DNA from: Rostratula benghalensis
Taxonomy: Eukaryota; Chordata; Aves; Charadriiformes; Rostratulidae
Reading direction: 5' to 3'
Assembly (NCBI GenBank): GCA_013399305.1
Contig: VXAI01000038.1
Coordinates: 3,278,998-3,342,997 of the forward strand
DNA: 64,000 nt
Shown: piece after piece, positions 1 to 12,480 of the stretch
Layout of the letters: each line of letters begins with the position of its first letter
Numbering within the stretch: the first letter of the stretch is position 1
The notes under the pieces: generated by a model
The model's database searches: none
What the model was told of the DNA's origin: nothing
The model's input: the letters and a program-made list of their open reading frames with translations, nothing else
Program-made: the position numbers and the translations under genes

Positions 1-640
1 AGAAAACTTGCAAAGAATGGATTCATCATGAACATGTCCTCCTGCTGCATGCTGGGTGTATTGGCAATAACTAGAAACAAAAGATGGGATCCTGTGGCTT
101 TAAAACAGTGACCAAATAAGGTTGTTGTGAAATAAATCAGAGGAGTAAGATTGTTTAATGGCTTTTTAATGATCCTAATGTTTTCAATTTTAGTGAGTCC
201 TTTTACATCAGCTTTAATCATTTTATGAGACTGAAAAATGGCTGCATTAGTTTGGTTTTCTGCTCAATCTCCCCACATGAGATGAGTGGCTAACAGGAGT
301 CAACTTTCATAAGTGGAAGCCTAGACAACAGAGTAACTACTATATTTATTTGGGAAAATATCCATTATCTATCAATATAGCACATTTCAATTTTTTTAAA
401 GATCACAGGAAACGTATTTTACTGCAGAGCAGGTAAAAAATAACTGAAAAGAATTAATAGTCATTAATACTGTGAAACTGAATTAAATCTTTTCAGTATT
501 ATGTACATATAATGTAAGTAACTTTAAGGATTCAAAATTAACAAGTTATTTCATCTTTTGTAATACACACATAATTTCATGTTCTGCGAGAATCTTTCAA
601 ATTAGATAATCTACAGTAGTTCTGCAGGATATCTCTCTTC
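1..640. other. AT-rich non-coding stretch
   Basis: All frames are broken by frequent stop codons and nothing resembles an exon or a repeat family I know. The stretch is AT-rich with many TAAT-type words. I see nothing functional that can be named. Confidence 0.6.
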
Positions 641-649
641 TATCCCGCT

Positions 650-1100
650 TGAGTAGGTTTCCTCAGAGCCTGGTCTCCCACCCTGGGAAGTGCTTCTATG
701 GCAGCCAGCAGAGAGCAACCACTGAGAGGTGGACAAGCAGCAGGGAGGAGCCAACATCCTAAGCCCCCCGAGCTGTTTGTTCCAGGGATGTGCTCACAGG
801 CAGCCGGGTGGATTTAGTGGTGGCAGCTGAAGGCAAAGGTGCCCTCTCTTGTTCAACCTACGGCAGCCCAGTACAGGCTCCCTTCTGCCGGCCGCTCCGC
901 AAACTCGGCTCTCTATGGCAGCTGCTTACTTACAGACACTGACATCTTCATTCCTCGTGGCATGAGCACTCAGGACTGTCCCACAGCGCTGCTGATGGAT
1001 TGGTGCAGGATTACTCTCAGCTCAACTCCCTCACTATATCCTCGTTCTCCAAGTCTGACCAGTAAATAAGCCCTGCTTCTGCTAAACTTTCTTCTACATG
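650..1100 (+). mobile_element. GC/CpG-enriched block, possible old solo LTR
   Basis: This block stands out from its AT-rich surroundings by higher GC and several CpG pairs, mostly around 810-960. Near its right end (about 1060-1075) there is an AATAAG-type polyadenylation signal followed by a pyrimidine-rich tail, and another AATAAA lies at about 1118. That arrangement is common in the 3' part of avian endogenous-retrovirus LTRs. I could not define TG/CA ends or a target-site duplication and no internal retroviral sequence is present. A 76-codon open frame at 839-1069 is probably incidental. An unrelated CpG-rich regulatory block is an equally simple reading. Confidence 0.3.
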
Positions 1101-3954
1101 TGCTCATCTAGATTTCAATAAAATGCAATAAATTCACATGGATCATACATCATCGGAGGAAAATATTTTAAAATTCTTAATCATATTAACTACACTATTA
1201 TTTTATGAAACCTTCTAAGGTAAAATTAAATTTAGATAACATACAAGATGATTATATTCTCCTCTCAGCTAAAACAAACAAACAAAAAACCCCCCCAAAA
1301 CTATTTTGGAGTCAAACTAGTAACCAAACTAATTTTTTCTCCCAAAATTTCAATTATGCATCTGTCACGTATTGAATCTTCACTATAAATTATCCACTAT
1401 TATTAGTGGACGATTTTTATTTTCTTCATTCAACACCCAGTAGAAAGTGGACTCAAACCAAGTTAAGGAGCAAGGCTGGGGAGGAAAGGGTGGGCAAAGG
1501 AAGCCGTATGTCACTGCCTGCTGTGAGGTATTTCCTGGTCCTGAAATAACTTTTAGAGCATGATAGTGCTCATCTGTGGTTGCATGGCTAACAAGAATGC
1601 CTAAGATCTAACTCAGTAACAGACAGTACTTATTACATTTCTTAGTAATTGCTGCCCCACCCATCACTAGAGGGATGTTTCTCAAGTAAACAAAACCAGG
1701 ATATCCTATTAAAATGGGGTGGTTTAAAAAAAGAAAGAAGATGCTCTAGGCTCAGTTCACCCAAGAGAAGGGAAACCAATTTATCTATGGACTATACGAA
1801 CTAACCCAGTTTTGTAACTGCAGCTGCCCAGGAAAAGGCATGCTCAAACTGAAAGACACATGCCTGTTGGCCACCATTTCTCTGAGAAGACCTCGCCCTC
1901 CAGAGATGACTGAAAGGCCAGCATTCCTTGCGAAAACAAATGGTGAAAGTTTTCATGTTAGAAGTCTCTTTTCCTACAGGTTGATCACCTGGAATGCAGA
2001 TTAAGTGATTGGGAAAAAAAAAAGAAAAAAAAAAAAGATAAAACTGAAAAGTAAAAGGTGAACGGAAACCGGAAACAAGACACACTACATCTCAAGAACA
2101 TGTACAAATTTAGGTGACACTTCTGAAGCAACATAAGACAGTAAACAATAGATGTTTTTATATGAATCTTTGGCTGAGGTACTGTAAAATTACCCCCAGG
2201 TAAAGGGTAAAAAAGTGTTACGATACACATTATGAAACTGTGAATGTGGTTTAGCTGTGACTAGACAAGACTGACAATTTCATCTGGTATGAGAAGACAG
2301 AATGAATACCCAAGGTACCTCAGTAGGGAGTGATATAACAAAATCAACTGTTGCCATAATTTTTTGTAATCCAAACTATTGGTGAGTGATTACTTTTCCT
2401 GCTCTCCCTATTTTAAAAGGATAATGGATAACCTATATTTTCCTATTATTACAAGAAGAGTATTGTATTGTAGCTTGTCTCAGAATAAATTTCCACCTTA
2501 TTTATGCCAAAGATTTTATTTGTTTCTCAGCTCAGCACACCACTTTTTTTCCCCCCATCATCTCAAAGTTAGTCTCAGAGTAGATTAGGTTTATGAGTTT
2601 TCTGACCTAGCGTTGTGCCCTTTTCCCTGCTCACCTGCGCACCACACATATTCATGCCCTGCATATGAAAATATACCAGTACCAATTATTGCCATATGCC
2701 AATCATTTCATGAACTCCAGTGAGGAAAGTTTGGCGTCATTAACTGCTTTGGTTGTCAGAGGTCCTTCAGCAGCAAAATAGCTGCACTGTTTCTCCCCTT
2801 CACATTATTCTATGCAATAGGTAAATATTTCCTTTTCAACCTAGTAAGGATTTTGCTAAGATTCAGAAACAGAAATTATTCCCTTTCTTTTCGATGGTCC
2901 CTTAGTTATATGGAGTCAACCACCACAGGTAAAACCTCTTCTGCTTCTATATATCAAACTGGGGAGTGTCATACATAAGATGCTTTTAACAGAAATAATC
3001 ATGCCCATCTGCTCTCTTATTTCCCCCATTATTCTTTAGAGAATGGAGTTTCTGATTCCCTTCCTTGCCCCAATTATTTTCTTTCTAATTGAAATAAATA
3101 GCGAAGGGTAGATACCAGAATAACTTTCCTAACACCTTACTTGTTTTATAACACCCTTTTCCAGAGGTAGGAAGGAGTAGAAAGGGAATTTCTAAAATGC
3201 CAAAACAGGTTTGAAGGCACAAATATTATATTCACTTCTTTCTGTTGATTTCTGGGTGTGGAACTTTCAAATTTTTCCAGTGTGAGCATCTCAAGTGTTT
3301 TCTGGCTCAAGCCAAGAACTGTGGTTACATGCCCTCAGGTATCATGAGTTCTACAATAAAATAACAAATGGACAAATACTAACATTGTGGGGGTTTTGTT
3401 GTGAGCAGCAGTATTCTCACTCATTCCAATGTAGGAATGCTCTTTAGATAAAAAGTCATTGAGAAATCCTTGTCCTGGACATCATCATGGAGTTTCATTC
3501 TATATGTATCATTCTCCTTATATTATTGCATTACATTATTTTTATTAAGCAAGAAAACATAGTTTAGGTTGCTTTTGCCTTTCTGCGTTCACTTATGAAA
3601 CCACTATCAATATCAGCCAAAAAAGTTAACGAATACAGAAAATGTCAAGAAAAGTAATTAAGCAAACTAATGTTTATGTGCATACCTGGAGATACCAGGA
3701 TCAATGTGTTTCTCATTGGAGAATATTTACGAGTATTACAACATTCATCCAGCTGTTAAAATTTCAGCCGTAGCACATGAAATTCATTTATATTGCCTTT
3801 AAAAAATGTCTGAAAAAAATGTACTTCCAACTACACAGAGGCCCCCGCAACCAGTTTTTTCGTGCAATAGCCAAGACCTAATTCATTAGCAATAGGAGAT
3901 AAATAAACCAGTTCTATATTAAAGCTGTCAGTATCCTAGTACAAAAGACTAGGC
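1101..3954. other. Non-coding, no recognised element
   Basis: The stretch is AT-rich with stop codons in all frames. It contains a run of Cs after A-rich repeats (about 1276-1298) and a long interrupted A tract at 2014-2036. Short open frames on both strands between 1.8 and 2.6 kb translate low-complexity, phenylalanine- or serine-rich text from T/A-rich DNA and look accidental. Confidence 0.55.
2014..2036. repeat. Interrupted poly-A tract
   Basis: A run of ten A, one G and twelve A. No recognisable retroposed sequence lies immediately 5' of it, so it is treated as simple low-complexity DNA rather than as a tail. Confidence 0.85.
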
Positions 3955-4330
3955 TTTGTTAGAGAGAAATCAGTCTCCAAGTTGCCAGCTGGAGGGATCA
4001 GCGAATATGAACCAACAGCCCTGTACAAGGCTCACTGGAAGCAAAGAGAGCCCGGGGATGAAAAGGATGGTCTTCAAACATGTGGAACGGCCTTAGGAAG
4101 AAATGTGCAAAGCAAATCAGTCAAACTTAGGGGAATTGTGGCTTAAGCAGAAATATCGAAGCAGCAGAATGAGGAAGATAGAGGGGGAAATAATCGCTTC
4201 AGTGAGAACAGAAAAGAACAGATCTTGTCCACAGCAATAAAGCCTCAGCTGTCTTGAGCGTCGTGATGTGAGCCGCTCTTTCTGCCTGCTGCCACTGCAG
4301 ACTTACTGAGTTTTCAACAACACACCCTTC
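3955..4330 (+). mobile_element. Possible old solo LTR
   Basis: The block is purine- and GC-richer than its flanks. At about 4237-4250 an AATAAA signal is followed within roughly 20 bases by a CpG-containing stretch and then a pyrimidine-rich segment ending near 4310. This order (polyadenylation signal, short R-like segment, CT-rich U5-like end) is typical of avian ERV LTRs in the plus orientation. Clear TG...CA termini and a target-site duplication could not be identified and there is no internal gag/pol/env sequence. The family is not named because I cannot match it confidently. Confidence 0.35.
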
Positions 4331-7300
4331 AGAAACAGCATAGCACACTGGAAAATAGAACTGCTACCTATCCTCTCCTATTCATGCAAAACCTCAAAGA
4401 ATTCATTCAAAGCCAATTTTCTCACTTCATTAAAATGAGATGGTTTGCCCCCACAATCAGTTTTTGCTTGAGAAGACAAACACTGAATTGTAGAATTAGA
4501 ACTGGTCATGAAATTACATTAAAACTTGAAGATAACAACAGACTTCAGGGGATGAGACAATGCATTTGAATAGTGATTTCTTCATTCCATTAATTGACTT
4601 GATAAGTAATTGACTTAAGTAATTTCTGCATTTCTCAGTTTCAAAAGTAACCATTTCCAATAATCTAAACATGCAAAATATCTTTTGTGATTGCATGCTG
4701 AATTTTCAACTGCTAGTAGAAGAAAAACAAAAAAAACCCCAAACACTTAATCCCGTAGCATGGCTTTGTAAAATATTTTATAGTTTTTATAAACCTATGT
4801 ATTTCAAAAGGACTAAAAGGTAATTTTCAAGAAAAATATTTTGATCTACATGGGTAATTTCTTTAATCATTGTGAGATCTTAGCATTATTGTTCCTAGCT
4901 TTTCCTAACAAGACTCCTGACAATCTATTTGCTCCGTTTATCTGTTATCTCAGAAACTTCACTCCATTGTGAAAAAACAGAGTATCATCTTCATAGTTCT
5001 ATATTCACTATAATCTTCTGTGATTTGATGATATTCACCAAAATCCTTAGACATGTCTCAATATCAGCATACTGCATATTATGCATATGTCTTTCTTTTT
5101 TGCAGGAAGGAAATGTAAATTTTGTGTTCCCAAAACAATATTTGTAGAAATACTCTGTTCATCTAAGTGCTATCTCAGTTGGACTGAAATCACAGCCAAA
5201 TTAAAATAGACAATTCTACATACGCCTTTGATACATTAATGTATCAGATCTGATGATACAGAAAGTATAGGAAATTTATAGCTTATTTATGTGACTTATT
5301 TTTGAATATTTGGAATATATGTTAATTCTCTGAAACTGGCTCACATTTTAGCAAAAATGGTCATAACACACTGACCTAAGAAACTAATGTAATGCAATCA
5401 CCAACAACTCCACAAGGGTATTTCTCTAAGGTACTGAAAATAAGCAGGCCTGTTCAAGCTCTAATTACTAAAGGCATCATCATCTTTTTTACAAGCTTAT
5501 AAAATCTCAAAACTGTTTCCTGCCAAGACAAATAATGACAGGCAAAAAGAAAATCTTATCTTAAAGGTGGGTGGCAGTAAATTGGCTTTGCTTTTATGTA
5601 CAGTAGCCCAGATCTGTTACCTACATGTGCTCAAAGTAGGCATCAGGAAATATAATTACATCATCAAGTGTAGATAGCTATGTAATGCTCTCGTTGAACT
5701 ATTGAACCCAACTCAGTCATGTACTCAGATACATTTGCAGTTTTCATACATTGGTTTCTTCTCTGTTTGCATATATTAAGCTATTTGGTTGCATCCTCTG
5801 CTTTAACATTTATTACTTCATTTTCAAAACCTCTTTAACCCAAATCACTTGGTTAAGTGTCATAAATGGAATTATTTTACAGACATATACTGCAGAATCT
5901 AGAAGAAAAAAAATGTAATCACGTTGTCTCCAGAGATCTTAACCAACCAAGTACATTTTGATAACAGTCTCACTTAGAAGTCCAAAATTTGCATTCTATA
6001 TTTACTGGTATTGACTTAAAAACCATTGTTCTGCAATCCTGGCTATAAGCTCATTCGGATAAAGTATTCCTAAAAAGGAATCCAAAATAGATACCAAAAC
6101 AAATTTAATTTTATTTCATTATTCATTTGTACCCAACATTGACAGATATTTTTATTGTTGTCAGCTTTTAAACATAACCTGACCTGAGTAACGGGTCCTT
6201 CCCGGTAGACTAAGAAATGAGGACTCAAAAATAGCCAAGGTTCTGTCATTATCATACGCCCCTCTTTTTATCCAAAATGAGAAATAAAATTCTGCAGATG
6301 GCAGCATACTTGTTTCTCTTATCTTCCACCAAAACACACGCATCGGTGAATATAGGAGTGCTTATATGGAGATTTGGAAATGCTGTTTGTTAGGCATGGA
6401 AATGAGCTTGTGATGTGAATATTCGGGAATCATTTTATGTACTCTTCTAGGTTTGACATTTAAACACTTACTAGTATTTAAATTATTAGTGATGATGATT
6501 TAAACTAATATTGCTGTAAATGTCTAAATAAACTGTAAATAATTAAAAAGGAAAAACTTAACTATAAGCACGACTGAACAGCTTATTCTCACAAGGACAC
6601 TCATGTATTCGGCTTCAGTTTCCTACGCAGGAAAAGTGAAACTGAGGAGTTACAGATCTAGCAGGTTCTCCAGTATAGCATTTCATTACTGTGCTATTGC
6701 CATGTCATTGACCTAGTCCCTTATGCACTGCATACAGGGAGCTAAGACAGGTTCTCAAAATGATTTTGCTAATGGACCAAGGTCTCCAACTATGTGAAAT
6801 GCAATCACCTCATCAATCATCCACAAGCATTATTATTTTTTATATCTTCTATAAAAAGAAACGAAAGACTAGATTCAAAAACAAGATATCCCTTTTTTTT
6901 TCTGCCGAGTACAGCATTAACAAGCACTAACAAATGGCACACCAGCATCTTCTGAACCAGTGACACAAGTGCAGTGATAAGCCATATGAAATATTCATAA
7001 CCGGAACTTTAGATGTAGGCAGATGCACAACAACAGCACACATGCTTTGTCAGGAATCGTTGAGAGATTTAAAGCATACTTAAAGGATATATTAAAGCAA
7101 TCAGAAGAAGCCTCTACTCAGTCACCAAGATTGCAAGGAGTTTATGGCCTTATATTTAATCTTATTCTGTAATAGATGAGTTATGCTTTCTCGTGATTTG
7201 TGCACGAAGAGTTTTTTCAATCTTTTCCAGCTCTACAAAGAAGAGAAGTACCATTTCTGCCTCACTAAGCGAAGCATTAATAGGAATGTCAGCAGAAAAA

Positions 7301-9730
7301 TGGAACATGTAATAAATATTAAGGTTTAACATTATAAAGATTTATACTATAGAAAATATAGTCCTAGATTATGTGATAAGGTTATTATCTTTTGTTATAT
7401 GAAATGATAGGAAAATGGTTTGATGACTGGGATTTCGTTTTGCAGCATTATATTCAGAGTTACAAAATAAAAAAAAAAGGGTAAGTATCCATCTTAAACA
7501 GTTGCCTTAACAATAATTAACCAAACAGAACATGGGGAACAACAGTAATTGCCAACAAGTAACACTTCATCACCTACAGAGAAGTGAATTAACTAAGATT
7601 TTATTTTTAGGTCATAAAAAATAAGCTTGTTTATTCTAGGGTGAGCTAGCCAACAGGAACACTTTTCTAAGGGAGAGGAAAAAGCAACTGCTAGTTGAAA
7701 CAAAAGAACAGAAACTGTACCAAGATGTGTAGGTATACATATACAGAGAGCTTACATTCTGAAAATAAACCCGTGCATTATCTCTACGAGATGGTTGACT
7801 GTATTCCGATTTTGACACTGACCATTATAAGCACTGAAAGGCTGAGCTAGTTAACATAGCCAAACAGGTGGAAGAATATACTTTTTTCTATTATTTTGAC
7901 TTACTGCCTACAGCTTCTTGTAGTTTGCACTGACCTTTCCTTAAGAATGCCTTAGAAACATTAGCTGTGCTCTGGAACTATTCAAAATATTTCACATGCA
8001 GAACAGAGCTGACAGACCTTGCCTCCCCTGCTGAGTTTGCAAGAATTATTGAAAAATTCTTTTCTTATTTTGGATCATTTTCCTCTTCAACAAAATCAGT
8101 GTGCAATACCAATCTTATCACCGCATGCTCCTTCTTTACTTCATTTGGAGAAAAAGATAGGTTTCCCATTCTCAGTGAAAATCATAAGCAGAAATATATT
8201 TCATTTTTATTTAAAAAAAATGCACAATTCTTGGGTGCTTAACGTAAGAGAAGGGATGTTCTTCAACCATGCAAGAATTCTCCAGCAGATACTCTAAAAG
8301 ATGCACCTCCATTTTGCCAGTGATTTATGCACTGTTTTTCCCCAGAACAAGGGCACAGAAAAGAAAATCAACTGCTTAAACACAGTCCAGGGACATTTTC
8401 CTCATCTCAGGAGCTTCTGCCCATTTTAATCTTCATCTAACCACGTGAGTTGCCAATAGTGGATTTGGCATTTATCTTTCATTCCTGGTCTCTACAAATT
8501 TGTTACAACATAAAGGGGGAAAGGTGGTCTGGCCTGATTGAAGGAGGGGGGGACCCGGTTTGAGTTGCTCAATTGGGCACTTCTCTAAAATCAGTTCTTG
8601 CACATAATTCGTGGTCTCCAAATATTTTACCTTAGGTATACACACTTCCCTACAGAGTAATTGCAATTATTTTAATATATCTACAATACATGAGCTCTAA
8701 AGGCTGTAATGAGTCTGAATATACCTAAGCATTTAGCATCAGGAGAAAAATCAGACCAACTCTTCTGAACAAATCACATAGCCATTACTTGTGTTCTACT
8801 GCATTTCTGTTCATGCTGCTTTATTCACACTAAGTCTCAGACTGCTAAAATATTTTGCAATGTAGCATATATTTTTTCTATGATAAAACATTAAAATTAA
8901 GACAGAAATTGATCACTAGGATCCCTCCTCAGTTTCTCTGCTGGCCCCAAGACTTACAGTGTGTTCAACATGTTACGTACATGAACCCAGCATATACATA
9001 TTTCATCAACAGAAACCTTCTGCATATTTCCCATTTGTTTTCTTTTAGTCAAAACCAAAACCAACCTCCTTCCTACGCCCTTCTAATCGCTTTTGGAACA
9101 AAAAAGGGGTCTCTAAGAAATCCCAAGATGTTAGCAACCAAGAATTTGCATTTACTTTACATCCTGTCCCAACAGGAACAGAACGAACAGTGCACAGGAG
9201 AATGAGGATATAAAATTTTGGTTTGAAAAGACTTCCTGCGTTATTACAACTCTACAAATATGCATGGTTTCTAATGGGGCGACGTAGGTCTGTTGTTTTT
9301 GTTTGATCAGTTCAAAACCCGTATTTTTGTTCTAAATTTTGAAATGGAATAGACCGAAACATAAAAGCAGTCCATGAATTTAGTAGCCTTCTCAAAGTAA
9401 AGACGATTGAAGATTTACAAAATTTGTTATAAGTGAAAGCACATGCAACTGCTCTCAAAGGTTCTTGCAAAAACTAAATCCACCTTCAGCTACTGATCTA
9501 AAAACAGATAGACAAATTAAACTAAAGACTTTTTTAGCCTATGTCAAATGGATTTGTAACTGTACGCCACTCCATGACCTTAGAAGCTTATTAAAGAAGT
9601 TGTACGGGTTAAACCATGTCTTGGAGATCATTTTCACATTTTCAGGAAAACCTCAATCTCTTTTCTGTTTTAACTGTAGCCCATACTAAAAAGCTTTATT
9701 TCAAATCAGAACTCCATACCTAACAGAGAA
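4331..9730. other. Non-coding, contains overlapping palindromes
   Basis: No exon-like frame is seen. The open frames here (for example 8855-9205, 116 codons, and 7967-8242) lack any domain I recognise and overlap frames of similar length, as expected by chance. The one structural oddity is a pair of overlapping palindromes at 5229-5259, listed separately. A G-rich patch at about 8515-8555 is unexplained. Confidence 0.5.
5229..5259. repeat. Two overlapping perfect palindromes
   Basis: Positions 5229-5246 form a perfect 18-base palindrome (TGATACATT followed by its complement). Positions 5243-5254 form a second perfect palindrome (ATCAGATCTGAT) sharing four bases with the first. The word TGATAC therefore occurs three times in alternating orientation (5229-5234, 5241-5246 inverted, 5254-5259). 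Such DNA can form competing cruciforms or hairpins, or act as a symmetrical binding site; no function is established. Confidence 0.8.
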
Positions 9731-10300
9731 ACTCTTATATGAAGACAACTTTTCATGCTAAATGAATAATAAATTATAGGTTATGTGTCTCTTTGATTTT
9801 AGAGGATGCATAATTTACAACAATAAATAATTAACATATCAAAGGGTTCTAATTTAACTGATGCCTTCAGCATCAGCACAGCCAAAGCACTAAACCTTCT
9901 GTTTGGTGCTTAACATCCATCTTTGTGGTGCAGATGAGTAGCTGTTTTATACCAGTAGTTATTATGTTTTCCAATCAGTAATTTTTGCTTATCACTTAAA
10001 AGTATTAATAAATACCAGAAAATTCAATTTCTGACATATGATCTGTAAGTATACTGGAGCAGAGGGAGAAAGGCAAGCAAAATTAGCAGTACGCTGTTAT
10101 AAACAAGATTTCAGCTAGGAGTATTTCATGCAAGCTTTAATTTTAGATAGTGTTAGAGTTTTTCATACAGCTGCTTATAGTACCATCAAAACACTCAGTC
10201 ACACAGGATAACTCATTTATGTAAAGGAAAAATAATACTATTACTGAATGGGAAACGCATGTTAAATTTGTTTTTAGTACTTCTGTTCTTTAATTATCAA
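9731..10300. other. AT-rich, homeodomain-word-rich stretch
   Basis: Between about 9760 and 9870 there is a dense set of TAAT/ATTA words in non-repetitive sequence. The stretch could be part of a conserved non-coding element but shows no decisive motif. No coding potential is seen. Confidence 0.3.
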
Positions 10301-10670
10301 TAGCGTTTATGGCCACACCTAAATTCTCCATAGCAGGCAAGACTGAGAATGACCTAGAAGCACATTTTTCTCACTGGCCCACCGCTGAGCAGCCACATAC
10401 AGCAGTGTGTGTACCCCTAACTCAGCTGCCTACAGCTCCCAAGCTGCTCCTCAATGGGCAACACAGCCACTGCTGGGGAAGAGACCAGGCCAGAATATTT
10501 GCTGGGCGTCCCTTAGTGACTGCTGATACTAATCCATACAAAAAGCACATGGCAGGATTCCCTAAGGAAAGCAAGCTGAAGCTGGCTGTTCCCAGGAAGT
10601 ACCACATGGGCTACAAAGTGAGACTTGAGTCCACATCATCCCTTGAAGCAGTATGGACTTGAAACATTTG
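10301..10670 (+). other. GC-richer patch with a 117-codon open frame
   Basis: An open frame runs from 10309 to 10662. The predicted product has no signal peptide, membrane segment or domain I recognise. The opposite strand is also open across 10422-10607. No splice-site pair or upstream promoter is evident. I regard the frame as a by-product of the higher local GC, but it is one of the longer ones in the window and is recorded for that reason. Confidence 0.25.
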
Positions 10671-12149
10671 GTCAAAGGACAGAATAGCTCTGCCCTACAC
10701 CAGGTAGGGGATTCAGGGCTTAACCTGTAGCAAGTGCAAGGAAATTATTTTTTCCTCAAAGAGTTTATGAGGAAGTCACCATCCTGCAACTGCACTGCTG
10801 TGACTGGAGCTTGGGGTTATCCAGAGTTTCATTTTCATCAGGCTGACCCTATTTTCAGCTATATAACTAAACCACACAATACTGCCATACAAACAGGGGA
10901 AATAGAATGAATCTCTTATGGTTTCCTTCTTTAGTATCAGAGGGTTTCTTTTTTTTCTTTTTCTTTTTTTTTTTTTTTTACGTTTTGGGGGTTTGTTTCT
11001 TTCTGGGTTTTGGTTTTGGGTTTTAAGTTTGGCTTACCTAGGAGAGAATCATTTCAGAAATGGTTAATTAGACTTTAATGTATTTGATAGTTTTTCTATT
11101 TTACTAGGCTGAAATAAGTACAAAAAGCACTTTTAAATCACTTAGAATCAGGTCAAAGTAATTTAGAAAACTTACATTCAAAAGGATGCAAACACACCGT
11201 GGAAAATTGTAATACCAGAATAAAATTTACAAGCTCTTCAAAAATCTCTTATCAGGGACAACATGACTGAGTCTATTTTCTCCTACCCTCTAAGAAAACA
11301 GTAACCACATGAACATGCCTGTCAGGAATGGAACACTGCATCCTGCTGGGAATAACATTTAGCAAGAAAATTCAAGTTCTCAGGTTGAAAAAAAACCCCA
11401 ACTAAATAATTCTGCTTTAAATTTAAAAATGCTTTCACCAAATGCATGTGAAATTCTCACGGCAGAAGTGTGCAGCTTTAGATCATGTAAGCCTTGGTCC
11501 AGGGTGTTTGCCATTCTTCTGCCATGCCACCACCATGGCTGGGGACCATCACTGCAGGTGGCACAGCTTGGTCCATCCCCAGCTGTGCAAGCCCACACCA
11601 TTACACCCTCATTGCTATCCCTGTCTGCTCTTCCAAAATTACAGTTAACTCAGATGCATCACCTCTCTGCGTGGCTCAGCATGCATCTCAAGAATCCGTG
11701 ACTTAGGGCAGGCAATTGCCCAGCAGTCTGGTACAACTACAGCACCAGCCAAGGGCAGGACAGAGCTTGCAGCCTCCTGCCACTTCTGCTTTGTAATTTC
11801 TCAGGCCAGACTTGAAAATTTATCTCACCCAGTTTCCCACAAGAGCCAAGGAACCCATATCGTTCATTACACATAGAGGAAAAAGCGACTGAATAGTTAA
11901 GAGTCCTGCATTTGTCAAAGTCCTTAGTATTGAATATCAGCTTCTGTGAGGCCACAGGAAGAATAAAAATTGTGCAAAAGATTGGAAGGAAAAATCTACA
12001 GTACAATACATTAAATATATATGTACACAATTTTTAAAAGTATTTGTATTGGAATTCAGAAAGCTATCTAATAAAAGCATTTGATTAATTTGATTCTTTT
12101 TCTTGGAATACATTTTGCCTTTTGAATGGAAGGCACTGCTCATCTGTGA
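10671..12149. other. Non-coding with a T tract and G/T-rich tract
   Basis: A long T-rich tract (10948-10979) runs directly into a G/T-rich segment (10981-11030) containing three G runs of three or more plus a GG. Overlapping open frames at 11429-11706 in several frames on both strands show GC-driven openness, not a gene. Nothing else is recognised. Confidence 0.5.
10948..11030. repeat. T-rich tract followed by G/T-rich tract
   Basis: About 32 bases of nearly pure T are followed by a G/T alternation with runs GGGGG, GGG, GG and GGG. It falls short of four G3 runs, so it is only a weak quadruplex candidate. It is simple low-complexity sequence. Confidence 0.75.
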
Positions 12150-12480
12150 ATGGCAGTCAGGTGCCTGATTGTGGGCTGCAGAACAGAGAAATGAGACTCA
12201 AATGTTCAAATAAAAAAGACAGATATAATTTTTAGGCCCAGAAAAATCAATAACAGGTTTTATGTTGATGCCAATGGAACAAAGATTCCATCAAAAGAAT
12301 TTGCATGGAGAGACTCTTAATTACATTTACATTAAGGAAAGCACCTCTGCATTCCAGATGTGATCACACAGACCATAATAAAATACAGCTTTAAGAAGGC
12401 AAGTTACAAAGTTGTAATTTAATGAAACCTACTTAGTGGCTATTTATGTTAATACTTATTTTCTAACACACTTAAGGTTT
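12150..12480. promoter_or_regulatory. Candidate conserved non-coding element
   Basis: The block is non-repetitive and unable to code, with a dense mix of motif-like words: an ATTTGCAT-like word near 12299-12306, several TAAT/ATTA cores, a CAGGTG E-box near 12160 and an AACAAAG SOX/TCF-like word near 12277. This composition resembles known vertebrate developmental enhancers. It is a judgement from composition only; alignment across birds and reptiles would decide it. Confidence 0.25.

Noticed and set aside
8515..8660. G-rich patch considered as an LTR or primer-binding region
   Set aside because: No polyadenylation signal, LTR ends or primer-binding match could be supported.
10309..10662. 117-codon frame starting MATPKFSIAGK
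   Set aside because: No family recognised, no promoter or splice context, and the opposite strand is also open over part of it.
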